DNA of 42,337 bases from Fusobacterium sp. Lineage in GTDB: Bacteria > Fusobacteriota > Fusobacteriia > Fusobacteriales > Fusobacteriaceae. Below, one piece after another: positions 9,496 to 18,400 of the stretch. Positions within the stretch are counted from its first letter, which is position 1. Each line of letters opens with the position of its first letter. The stretch is taken from the NCBI RefSeq assembly GCF_032477075.1, contig NZ_JAWDXO010000025.1, forward strand, positions 1-42,337. Reading direction: 5' to 3'. A program made the position numbers and the translations under genes. The notes under the pieces were generated by a model. It saw only the letters and a list, made by a program, of their open reading frames with translations, was not told the DNA's origin and searched no databases.

Positions 9496-10299
9496 CTAAG
9501 CTATACAATCAAAAATTGTTCCTACATCTTCTCCTGATATCAATCTTTCTATCAGCAGAGGATTAGAACCATCTAATATAGCCATCACTACTTCATTATC
9601 ACAACACTCTCTTGCTGCCAGAAGTTTTGTTTCCATTCCTCCAACACTGAATTCGCTTCCCTTTTCTCCACCCATTTCCATTATTTCATCAGTAACTTTC
9701 TCTACATATGCTATTCTTTGAGCATTAGGATTAGTTTTAGGATTAGAATCATAAAGTGCATCTATATCTGTAAGTATAATCAAAAGATCAGCCTTTAATA
9801 AAGAAGCTACACTTGCAGAAAGTCTGTCATTATCACTGAATTCTATTTCAAATGTAGATATAGTATCATTCGCATTGACTATTGGAATAACTCCATATTC
9901 TAATAATGTTTCAAATGTATTATTAGTATTAGTTTTTCTTTCTCCTTCTTTAAAATCATCTTTTGTCAAAAGTATTTGAGCTGTTTTCTGGCTGTATTCA
10001 CTAAAAAAGTTTTGATATATATGCATAAGCTCAGCCTGACCCACTGCTGCTGCTGCTTGTTTTTCTCTAGTTTCCTTAGGTCTTGTTTTAAAATTAAGCT
10101 TTTTAGACCCTACTCCTATAGCTCCTGATGTTACAAGTACTACATCTCTTCCTTGGTTTCTCAAGTCGCTAAGTCCCCATACAAGCTTATTTAAAAGACT
10201 CAAATTAAGATTTCCATTTGTGTAGGTCAATGTAGATGTTCCTACTTTAATTACTATTCTTTTAGCATTTTTTATTCTTTCTTTTATATCTCTGTCCAT
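9496..10299 (-). CDS. proB: Glutamate 5-kinase, short form without PUA domain
   Basis: 267 residues from the ATG at 10297-10299. The enzyme phosphorylates glutamate, the first committed step of proline synthesis. The amino-acid-kinase fold is seen from KRIVIKVGTSTLT, through VVLVTSGAIGVGSKKL and IPIVNANDTIST, to DIDALYDSNP and the substrate loop GGMETKLLAA. Many ProB proteins are about 370 residues with a C-terminal PUA domain; this one stops after the kinase domain. A GTG at 10309-10311 in the same frame is possible but lies directly against the GAGGGG site, so the ATG (about 12 bases away) is preferred; both have imperfect spacing. A TATAAT box at 10341-10346 gives a promoter about 40 bases upstream. 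Confidence 0.93.
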   Translation of the reverse strand: MDRDIKERIKNAKRIVIKVGTSTLTYTNGNLNLSLLNKLVWGLSDLRNQGRDVVLVTSGAIGVGSKKLNFKTRPKETREKQAAAAVGQAELMHIYQNFFSEYSQKTAQILLTKDDFKEGERKTNTNNTFETLLEYGVIPIVNANDTISTFEIEFSDNDRLSASVASLLKADLLIILTDIDALYDSNPKTNPNAQRIAYVEKVTDEIMEMGGEKGSEFSVGGMETKLLAARECCDNEVVMAILDGSNPLLIERLISGEDVGTIFDCIA

Positions 10300-10340
10300 T
10301 TCAGCTATCACCCCTCTTTAGCATTTCATTTAATGATATT

Positions 10341-10346
10341 ATTATA
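10341..10346 (-). promoter_or_regulatory. Likely -10 box of the proBA promoter
   Basis: A consensus TATAAT on the minus strand, with a weak GTGCAA-like -35 element about 17 bases upstream, placed between the tRNA terminator and proB. No operator or leader peptide was seen. Confidence 0.5.
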
Positions 10347-10423
10347 CTAAATATTTACAGATTTTGCACATTTATTTTTATTTTTCTTTTAAGATGATAA
10401 TTTTTTTTTAAAATTCAAAAAAT

Positions 10424-10448
10424 AAAAAAACAATATCAAAAGATACTG
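10424..10448 (-). terminator. Intrinsic terminator of tRNA-Leu
   Basis: On the minus strand CAGTATC pairs with GATATTG around a TTTT loop (7 bp with one G-U), followed by seven T. It starts 18 bases after the tRNA 3' end. Confidence 0.75.
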
Positions 10449-10465
10449 CATACTGACAAAAATAA

Positions 10466-10551
10466 TGGTGCAGAAGAAGAGATTTGAACTCTCACGGGGG
10501 CACCCCCACTGCCGTCTGAAGACAGCGCGTCTACCATTCCGCCACTTCTGC
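10466..10551 (-). tRNA. tRNA-Leu (anticodon CAG)
   Basis: An 86-base class II tRNA on the minus strand with encoded CCA. The acceptor stem GCAGAAG/CTTCTGC is perfect with discriminator A. The D arm contains GGCGGAATGGTAGACGC. The anticodon stem CTGTC/GGCAG closes the loop TTCAGAC, giving anticodon CAG at positions 34-36, which reads CUG. The long variable arm (GTGGGGGTGCCCCCGTG) is typical of tRNA-Leu, and GAGAGTTCAAATCTCT forms the T arm. It has its own promoter and terminator and so is a single-gene unit between hpf and proB. Confidence 0.97.
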
Positions 10552-10563
10552 ACAACTACTGGT

Positions 10564-10592
10564 AGTATATACCTATTAATATAAAAATTCAA
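10564..10592 (-). promoter_or_regulatory. Promoter of tRNA-Leu
   Basis: Minus-strand TTGAAT (10587-10592), a 17-base spacer and TATACT (10564-10569), a near-consensus vegetative promoter whose start would fall about 5 bases before the mature tRNA 5' end. Confidence 0.75.
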
Positions 10593-10614
10593 GTGTTTTT
10601 TCTAAAAATTTAAA

Positions 10615-10638
10615 ACCCCTTTCATCTCTGAAAGGGGT
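10615..10638 (-). terminator. Intrinsic terminator of hpf
   Basis: A 10-bp perfect stem ACCCCTTTCA/TGAAAGGGGT with a 4-base loop, followed on the minus strand by TTTTAAATTTTT. It lies 16 bases after the hpf stop. Confidence 0.85.
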
Positions 10639-10654
10639 AATAAGGATTATTTAA

Positions 10655-11206
10655 TTATTTTTTAATCGCTGGTTCTACATGAGCATAGTCTCCATCTTTT
10701 CTCTTATAAACTATATTCATTTCTCCAGTTTCACAGTTAGTAAATGGATAAAATGCTCTATTCAACAATTCAAGTTGAAGTATTGCTTCTTCTATATCCA
10801 TTGGTTTTGGTGGAAGATAAACTTTAACCACATTTACTGCTGCTTCTTTTTCAACTGTATTAGTTTCAGGATCATATTTTATTTTTTTTACCCTTGGAAC
10901 CTGTCCGTAATTCATTGCTCTTTTCTCTTTGTGTTTTTTAAGTTGTGCCTCTATAATATCAGAAACTTGGTCAATAGCTGCATACAAGTCAGTATCTGTA
11001 CAAGAAGCTTTTAAAGTACTTCCACTCAGATATGCTAATACTTCAGCTGTATGGCTGCTTCCAGTTTTAGTTCTCACTGCTGATAAGCTAACATCTAATT
11101 CTATAATACTATCGTGATACTTTTCAACCCTCCCTAGTTTAGTTTCCGCATACTTTTTGATTGCATCAGTTACAACTAATTGTTTTCCATGGATAGACAT
11201 TTTCAT
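10655..11206 (-). CDS. hpf: Ribosome hibernation promoting factor, long form
   Basis: 183 residues. The N-terminal ribosome-binding domain (about 1-100; MSIHGKQLVVTDAIKKYAETKL and the AEVLAYLSGSTLKASCTDTDLYAAID segment) is followed by a linker and the C-terminal dimerisation domain (about 125-180; KVYLPPKPMDIEEAILQLELL, with FYPFTNCETGEMNIVYKRKDGDYAHVEP). The two-domain long form pairs 70S ribosomes into inactive 100S dimers in stationary phase or stress. The ATG at 11204-11206 follows AAGGAAGTGG; a second ATG two codons later is also possible. It is a single-gene unit: TATAAT at about 11250 gives a promoter and a strong terminator follows. Confidence 0.95.
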   Translation of the reverse strand: MKMSIHGKQLVVTDAIKKYAETKLGRVEKYHDSIIELDVSLSAVRTKTGSSHTAEVLAYLSGSTLKASCTDTDLYAAIDQVSDIIEAQLKKHKEKRAMNYGQVPRVKKIKYDPETNTVEKEAAVNVVKVYLPPKPMDIEEAILQLELLNRAFYPFTNCETGEMNIVYKRKDGDYAHVEPAIKK

Positions 11207-11311
11207 AATACCACTTCCTTTTAAGTCCGCAAGTTCTCTTTGCTTTGTATAATATTATACTTCCTTTTCAATAAATTTCCTTTTTTTCTATAAAAAAATT
11301 TAAAAATTTTT

Positions 11312-12004
11312 TTAATTATCATCTGTTAAATGTAAAATACCTTTTTTAAGATACAATTTTTTATCTGAAATTTTTGCTAAATCTTTTGAATGTGTAACTA
11401 CTATTATAGTCTGTTTTCTATTTTTATTAATATCCCTTAATATATCAAAAATTGTTTCACTTGTTTCTTCATCCAAATTTCCTGTAGGTTCATCTGCAAG
11501 GAGTATCTTAGGAGAATTAATAAGAGCTCTGGCTATTGCCACTCTTTGCTTTTCTCCACCAGACAATTGTGATGGCTTATGTTTTACCCTGTCTTTTAAC
11601 CCCACTGCTTCTAATATCTCCATAGCTCTTTTTTCTACTTCTTTTCTGTTTTTAAATTCATTCACCAGAGCTGGGAGCATTACATTTTCTAAAGCAGTAA
11701 ATTCTGGTAAAAGATAATGAAATTGAAATACAAATCCAAGCATACTATTTTTCAGTATATCTTTTTTTTCATCAGAAAGTTTCTCCACTTCCTGTCCACC
11801 AATATATATTTTTCCATTATCTATTTTATCCAATAAACCAATTATATTTAAAAGAGTAGATTTTCCTGATCCTGACCTTCCAAGTATTGAAATAAATTCT
11901 CCTTCTTCTACTGTTAAACTTAAATTTCTTATAATATGAAGCTTATCTATGTTACCACTATAATATTTTTCTATATTTTCTAATTTTAATATCTCTCTAT
12001 TCAT
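11312..12004 (-). CDS. lolD: ABC transporter ATPase, LolD-like
   Basis: 230 residues, one ATP-binding cassette: Walker A GRSGSGKS (42-49), Q-loop at about 94, signature LSGGEKQR (147-154), Walker B with DEPTGNLD (171-178), H-loop near VVTHS. The segment FQFHYLLPEFTALENVMLPAL closely fits LolD, which drives release of outer-membrane lipoproteins from the inner membrane; MacB- and FtsE-type ATPases share the family. The start overlaps the end of the upstream permease gene by 8 bases, so the two are translationally coupled and probably form one complex. Being last in an operon with a large lipoprotein gene (15438-20297) supports the lipoprotein-release reading. No strong terminator was seen after it, only an A/T-only dyad. 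Confidence 0.85.
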   Translation of the reverse strand: MNREILKLENIEKYYSGNIDKLHIIRNLSLTVEEGEFISILGRSGSGKSTLLNIIGLLDKIDNGKIYIGGQEVEKLSDEKKDILKNSMLGFVFQFHYLLPEFTALENVMLPALVNEFKNRKEVEKRAMEILEAVGLKDRVKHKPSQLSGGEKQRVAIARALINSPKILLADEPTGNLDEETSETIFDILRDINKNRKQTIIVVTHSKDLAKISDKKLYLKKGILHLTDDN

Positions 12005-13160
12005 GTCTCAACGCCTCCACAGTTTCCATTCTAGCTGCTCTGTATGCTGGAAAGACGCTTGATACAAAAATTATTCCAATATTAGCTCCAATTATTACTC
12101 CTATTTCTTTAACTGATATTTCAACAGGTATCTTTGTTAGATAATATATAGAAGTTATAAAAGCTAATGTATAATTCTTTATATACCATAAGAAACATAG
12201 AGCAATGATTGTACCTATTATTATTCCTGCTATTCCCAAAAGCATTCCTTGAATAAGAAAAATTTTCATTATGCTTTTTCTAGAAAATCCCATTGATCTC
12301 ATTATTCCAATATCTTTTATTTTTTCCCTGACCAACATATTCAAAGTTACCCATACTACAAATCCTGCTATTATTACTATTAAAGAAAATACCATTACCA
12401 TAACGGTTTTTTCAAGTGACAAAGCAGAAAGAAGATTTCTATTAAGATCTCCCCATGTTCTAGAAAATATCTTTGTGTCAGCCATTATTTTATCAGCAAT
12501 TTCAGGTGCTTTATATGGATCATTTAATGTTACATCTATCTTATTTACTGTGTCACCACTATATACAAGATATTGAGCAGCCTTCAAAGGAATTATTATC
12601 ATATTTATATCATAATCATAATATCCACTTTGAAATACTCCCTCTATTTTAAATTTTATCTCTTTATTTTCTGATGATATTATAGTTACTTCATCTCCAA
12701 GAGAAGCTCCAATATTTTTAAATAGTTCTTTTCCTATAAGAACCCCATCCATTTTATCAGGAGAAATGCTTCCTTCTACAATTTTTTTATCTAAATCCAT
12801 AGCTTTCTTAGCACTTTCTAAGTCAAAACCTTCTATTTTTACCCCTGATATATATCCTCCATATATTCCATTATATTTAAATATACCTTGAGTTTCTATA
12901 CTGGGAACAGCTCCTTTTACTCCAGAGATTTTTTCTATTCTATCTTTTAACTCATTATAATCTGATAATTTATCTCCATTTTCTACCAAGACATGGCTTG
13001 TCATAGAAAGAATGCTGCTTATCATATTTTTATCTAATCCATTGGCTATTCCAATAGAGACTATTAAAACTATTATTCCAATTGCTATTCCTAAAGTTGA
13101 AATCAGACTTTGTCTTTTCCTTTCAAATATATGTTTCTTTGCTATAAAAAACTCTACCAT
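11997..13160 (-). CDS. Lipoprotein-release permease, LolC/LolE-like
   Basis: 387 residues with the MacB/FtsX layout: one membrane segment at about 22-42 (LGIAIGIIVLIVSIGIANGL), a large periplasmic MacB-type domain to about 250, then three membrane segments (about 257-280, 305-332, 350-372). The N-terminal FIAKKHIFERKRQSLISTLGIAIG resembles LolC/LolE. Only one permease is present, so it would act as a homodimer or pair with a permease encoded elsewhere. It starts one base after the pbpC stop and overlaps the ATPase gene by 8 bases. A macrolide-type exporter role cannot be excluded, but no fusion protein gene is nearby. Confidence 0.8.
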   Translation of the reverse strand: MVEFFIAKKHIFERKRQSLISTLGIAIGIIVLIVSIGIANGLDKNMISSILSMTSHVLVENGDKLSDYNELKDRIEKISGVKGAVPSIETQGIFKYNGIYGGYISGVKIEGFDLESAKKAMDLDKKIVEGSISPDKMDGVLIGKELFKNIGASLGDEVTIISSENKEIKFKIEGVFQSGYYDYDINMIIIPLKAAQYLVYSGDTVNKIDVTLNDPYKAPEIADKIMADTKIFSRTWGDLNRNLLSALSLEKTVMVMVFSLIVIIAGFVVWVTLNMLVREKIKDIGIMRSMGFSRKSIMKIFLIQGMLLGIAGIIIGTIIALCFLWYIKNYTLAFITSIYYLTKIPVEISVKEIGVIIGANIGIIFVSSVFPAYRAARMETVEALRHE

Positions 13161-13161
13161 T

Positions 13162-15438
13162 TTACTTCCTTCCTGCTCTATTTTTCACTATTTCAAATTT
13201 TACTTTTTCTGTTTCTCCATTTTCAGCTACTATTGTCAATTCATATTCTCCTTCTTTTAAAGAGAGACTTTTTTCTCTATCTTTATCTCTTCCTATATAT
13301 TCTCTGTTTATATACCAATAAAGATTTTGCTTTTTTACATTTGCTACCTTTACTATAACACTTTTTTCTCCATCAAAGTCTTTTGGTATAACTATTTTTA
13401 ATTTATTTATTGGATATATGAATTTTACACTTTTTTCTTTGATTTTGCTACTAAAAATATTTGAAACATCCATATTCTGTCTTATGAAATAGTTTATTAT
13501 CTCAATAGGATAGTTAAGTACTACCTTTTCTTGTTTTTCAGTAAAGTCTTCACTTCTTGAATCTATTTCTTCTCCATCTTTGTTTAAAAAAACTTTCTTA
13601 TAATATGGTGAAAATTTCAGTGGTTTAGCTCCCTTAGGATAAAGTATTTCTTTTGATGGCACATCAAATTTCATTCTATATCCTGTTTCTTTATCTACTT
13701 CTAATATTTCAAAGTCTTCTTGTGGAAGATTAAATAAAGCTGTTTTCTTTGGCAGGGTATTGAATACATTAAATAAAAGCTTTCCTGCACTGACTACCCC
13801 TGATAAATTGCTGTTGCTTTCCCCTGTAAAGTTTCCTACCCATACTACCACTGTCCAATCAGGAGTAACACCAGCTGCCCATCCATCTCTTCTTCCATAA
13901 CTTGTTCCAGTTTTCCATGAAACAGGATTTTTTTCTCGATACATACTTTCAAGTCCTGGTCTTTCTAACTGCCTTATAGTATCCAATGTAAGATAAGCTG
14001 ACCCTCTTGATATCAACTGATTTCCCTTTTCTTCCTGTTCTAGCCTTATATATCTCAATTCTTTAAAATTACCATAATTTCCCAGCCCAGTATATAGTTT
14101 AGCTATATTTTCCACACTGAGTTCCTTAGTTCCAAGTATAAGTGAAAGTCCATATCTTGAAGGATTATTATCTTTAAAATCTAAAACTTCTTTCAAAAAA
14201 TAGAAAAATTTCTCATCTTTATATTCCTTCAATAAAGATACAAATGGAATATTTAATGATTTTATAAGGGCTTCTCTCATTTCAATCAAACCATAATATT
14301 TTTTGTTAGCATTCTGAGGACTGAAGTTTGAAAAATATAATGGAATATCAGGTATTTTTGATTCTGGAGCAGCTATTCCTTCATCTATTGCCAAAGCATA
14401 AAGAAATGGCTTTAAAACAGATCCTGGTGATCTTTTAGCTGTTATTCCATCAACTTGTCCATTGGTAGAAAAATCATAAAAATTTTGAGATCCTATGTAT
14501 ACCTTCACTTCATAAGTTTTATTATCTACTACCAATACAGCTGCATTTCCGATTCCTTCACTTTTTAAATATTCAGAATAGTCTTTTACAACCTTTTCTA
14601 TTTTTTCTTGAAGTTGACTATTAATAGTACTCTTGATTATTTTTTCACTACTTTCTTGTGTTAATCTTCTTGTAAGATGAGGGGCAAGAGATTTAAATCT
14701 ATATCTTTTTTCAGGAATAGGTTCCATTTTTGATAAAGCATACTGCCTTTCATCAATAACTCCTCTTTCAAGTAATTTTTTTAAAAGAGCATTCCTTTTA
14801 TTTATAAGCCTATCTCTATTCCTCTCTACATGCATAAGTCCAGGCGAATTAGGGAGCACTGCTAACAGTGCTCCCTCTGCCCAAGTAAGTTCATTTGGAT
14901 TTTTTTGAAAGTATAGAAGTGACGCTGTTTTATAACCTACAATATTTCCTCCATAAGGAGCATTATTCAAATACATTGATAAAATCTCATCCTTAGTGAA
15001 TTCTCTTTCTATTTTCACTGCATGAATTATCTCTCTATATTTATTAAAATAGCTCCTTTTTTTTGGTTCAAGAACTTTTGCCACCTGCATAGTTACAGTA
15101 CTTGCTCCTGTTCTTCTTCTTTGAAATACATTGTCTCTTACAGCTCTGACTATTGCTTTCATATCTACTCCTTTGTGAGAGTAAAAATTTTTATCCTCAT
15201 AATTCAAAACTGCTTCTCTTAATTTTTCAGGTATTTTATCTGTACTTTTCAAATGCCATTGTTCATTTTTATTGAGATAGGCTCCTAGGATATCATCTTT
15301 GTCATCTAATATTACCTGACTGTATCTATCTTCAAATGTGCTCTCTATCTTTTTAGTATCATATTTCAAATATGTCCATGAAGTAAATAAAATTCCACTT
15401 AGAAGAATCCCTGAAAATACCAGATATCTTTTTTTCAT
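13162..15438 (-). CDS. pbpC: Penicillin-binding protein 1C
   Basis: 758 residues. One N-terminal anchor (about 4-23) precedes a GT51 glycosyltransferase domain with catalytic glutamate in NYEDKNFYSHKG (E81) and the RTGASTVTMQVAK motif (109-121). The transpeptidase domain follows: SxxK as SVLK at 340-343 within AKRSPGSVLKP, SLN at 394-396 and KTGTS at 508-512. A C-terminal BiPBP-like domain (about 640-758) is typical of the 1C class. All catalytic motifs are intact. PBP1C genes commonly stand beside the bacterial alpha-2-macroglobulin gene, as here, with the TAATG stop/start overlap. The pair is thought to serve envelope repair and defence against proteases. Confidence 0.95.
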   Translation of the reverse strand: MKKRYLVFSGILLSGILFTSWTYLKYDTKKIESTFEDRYSQVILDDKDDILGAYLNKNEQWHLKSTDKIPEKLREAVLNYEDKNFYSHKGVDMKAIVRAVRDNVFQRRRTGASTVTMQVAKVLEPKKRSYFNKYREIIHAVKIEREFTKDEILSMYLNNAPYGGNIVGYKTASLLYFQKNPNELTWAEGALLAVLPNSPGLMHVERNRDRLINKRNALLKKLLERGVIDERQYALSKMEPIPEKRYRFKSLAPHLTRRLTQESSEKIIKSTINSQLQEKIEKVVKDYSEYLKSEGIGNAAVLVVDNKTYEVKVYIGSQNFYDFSTNGQVDGITAKRSPGSVLKPFLYALAIDEGIAAPESKIPDIPLYFSNFSPQNANKKYYGLIEMREALIKSLNIPFVSLLKEYKDEKFFYFLKEVLDFKDNNPSRYGLSLILGTKELSVENIAKLYTGLGNYGNFKELRYIRLEQEEKGNQLISRGSAYLTLDTIRQLERPGLESMYREKNPVSWKTGTSYGRRDGWAAGVTPDWTVVVWVGNFTGESNSNLSGVVSAGKLLFNVFNTLPKKTALFNLPQEDFEILEVDKETGYRMKFDVPSKEILYPKGAKPLKFSPYYKKVFLNKDGEEIDSRSEDFTEKQEKVVLNYPIEIINYFIRQNMDVSNIFSSKIKEKSVKFIYPINKLKIVIPKDFDGEKSVIVKVANVKKQNLYWYINREYIGRDKDREKSLSLKEGEYELTIVAENGETEKVKFEIVKNRAGRK

Positions 15439-18400
15439 TATTTAACCTCTACTTCAAATCCTTTCAGATAAGCTTCATAATTTTTATCATACATAGCCTC
15501 TGCCATAGTTCCTGGGAATTTATATTTTCCTACTGTTACAGTATTTACTTTGATAAAGAAGCTGTTTCCAGTTCTGCTGTAATTATTGAAATCAAAGAAC
15601 CACATCACTCTGTCATCTCTGATATCTTCATAATCTATACTAGTATTTGCCATTCTAGTTTTTACCCATTCTGGATATTGTTGTTTCAATGCTCTTACAT
15701 TTTCTATTTCCCATCCTGTAGGAAGAACTTGTGTCAATGCCACTTCATTGATATAAAAATATCCTCTTATATTGTCAGCAGGAAGCACTTTCACCTCTAA
15801 CCAGAATGTTGTTCCTGAAGTTAAAGACTTAGGATCCAATTCTACTCCATTTATATCATAGAATTTTCTTTCTATTTGAATATTTTTAGCAATATTCTCT
15901 CCTTCATAATTTACAGGAACTCCTTCCCAATAATAATTAACAAACATATCTTTTGAATTACCAGAAACTATTTTGATATCTTTCACTTTATCAGAAATTG
16001 ATTCTGTGTAAGTACCATTCTTAGTAGTAAATCTTTTTAACTGTCCATCTATTTCAATAGTTCCAGATACTTCCTCTTTAGCTCCTGATTTTACCATTTC
16101 AGCTATAGTCATCAAAGAGTATCCTGTACTTTGAGTAGACAGCCAGTTTTGTGATTGAAGTGCCTTAAGTATATCATTGTATAGTTTTTCTTCTATTTTT
16201 CCATATACTTTATAGTATGCACCAAGTACAATAGCTTTATCTCTCAAATTAGAACCATAAGAATATCTGTAATAATCATAATCATATTCTGGCACAGTTA
16301 TTGAAAGTGAATTAGCAATATCTACTGCTATCTTATCTTCACCAATCAGCTTATATGCTGCTGCCATATACCACTTACTTGTTATAGAAAGGCTTCCCAT
16401 ATAGTTTTCATATATAAGATTCATTTCACTTATCTCAGGAGAACCAGCTGATGCCAACAGATATAAAGTATATGCTTTTCTATCCAAATCTGCTCCAGCT
16501 ATTTTACTTTGTTTCTTACTGAAATCCAACCATCTGCTGTACATATCTTCAGGTACATAATATCCATTTTCTTTTGCACTTATTAAAAACTGTCCAATAT
16601 AGTTAGTTACCCATAAATCTGCATCTCTATTTCCAGGCCAATATGTAAATGACCCATCATAAAGCTGGAATTTTGATAATCTAGTGATACCTGAATTAAT
16701 ATTTGCAGTTATTCTCTTTTTATCAAAAGTATTTTCAGAAGATAACTCTTTTATAAATAATTGAGGAAGTACACTTGATGTAGTCTGTTCTGCACATCCA
16801 TATGGATATCTGATAAGCCATTTAAGTCTTTGATCTATAGCCAGTATAGGTGAACTTGATATAGTCAATGTACTTTCTACACTTCCTTCTATTGAATCCT
16901 TCGGTGCATTAAATACAACTTCTTTTCCACCTGATACAGTTTTTATATCATTCAAATAAATATATGGATTATTTGAATTTATATCTATATCAGTGACTTC
17001 TTCATAATTATATTTATTAGAATTTGCACTTATAATTATTTTATCTGCTCCTATTTTATTTGGAACTTTTTCTGTAAAATATACTGTCTTCTTCTCTTTA
17101 TTTTTCAAAGTAAATTTTTCAGTTTTTATTTCTCCATTGAAATTAATATTTACAGTTATTTCTCCAAGGTCATCTTCTAAAGCAAAGATTTCTACTGGAA
17201 CTTTAAATTCATCTCCAACTTTTAATGTTCTAGGAAGTGAAGCATTCATAACTATTGGAGCTTTTACAGTAATTGTAGATTCAGCTTTTCCATACATTCC
17301 TTTATCTGCTCCAATTACCATAACTCTTACAGAACCCATATAATTAGGCATTGTAAATTCTACTTCCCCTTCTCCTTTATCATTAGTAGTCAGAACTCCT
17401 TTAAACATTGCCACAGGTTTAAATCTTTGAGCCTCTTCAAGTCCCATCTGTTTATTTCTAGATTTATCCATTGCTGACATTTCAGCTAGGAATTCTCCCC
17501 CTCCAGTCTTTAATACTTGATGTACTTCTCCAAAAGTTTTCCCTATAATTTCATTATAGTTATCATAGGCCATTATTTGAAGAGCTTCTTTTTGATAGAA
17601 GTAATTCCAAGGATCTGGAGTTTTAAATGCTGTTATATCTAAAAGACCTTCATCTACTACAGCTACTGTATATTCCATTGGAGTACCAGCTTTATTTTTA
17701 ACTTTTACAGTGAATTTTTCATTTGGTCTTAATTCTTTTGGTGTATTCAATTCTAAATTAAGTTTAGTTGCTTCATTTTTTACCATTAAAGGTACTGCTC
17801 CATGTAATCTCAATGGTCTGTCATTTGTAAAATTGTTATAGTCTTGGAATAAAGAAATACTTACATAGGCATTAGGGAACATTCCTTCAGTAACTTCTAT
17901 CTCTTCTTCATTTTTGATGTCATTAACATCTTTCCAATATCTTTTTACTATTTGACCAGATTTTTCTATAGTTATAAGGGCTTTAGCTCCCTTTTCCCCT
18001 TCATATATAATCTTAGCTTTTTCTCCTATATTGTAAGATTTTTTGTCAGTTTCCATTTTAAGTTTATCCACTTTTTTACTTACACTAGGATCCATCCAAG
18101 TACTTACATAAAGATTTACCCCTGTACTTTGCTCAGTTTCCAAATCTTCAACTTCTACAAATATTTCTCCTGTTCCATCTATTGGATAATCTATGATATA
18201 TGGCTTATCTCCAGATACAAACTCCTGCTCATGGACAAAAGTAGTATTAGTATCCGTTTTTATTGATTTCAAGAAACTTCCATAATCATTATAATCCCAC
18301 CACCAAGAATACTCATTTTTATATATTCTATATTTCATTTTTCTTCCTGGAACAAGTTTATCTCCATCACTTGAAATTGCTATAACTTGAAGATTTACTT

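Noticed and set aside
9485..9508. Eight-codon N-terminal extension of proA
   Set aside because: It would overlap proB, and AGGAGG is correctly placed only for the ATG at 9484.
10389..10592. 67-codon minus-strand ORF
   Set aside because: It runs through the tRNA-Leu gene, its terminator and promoter; its peptide is a translation of the tRNA sequence.
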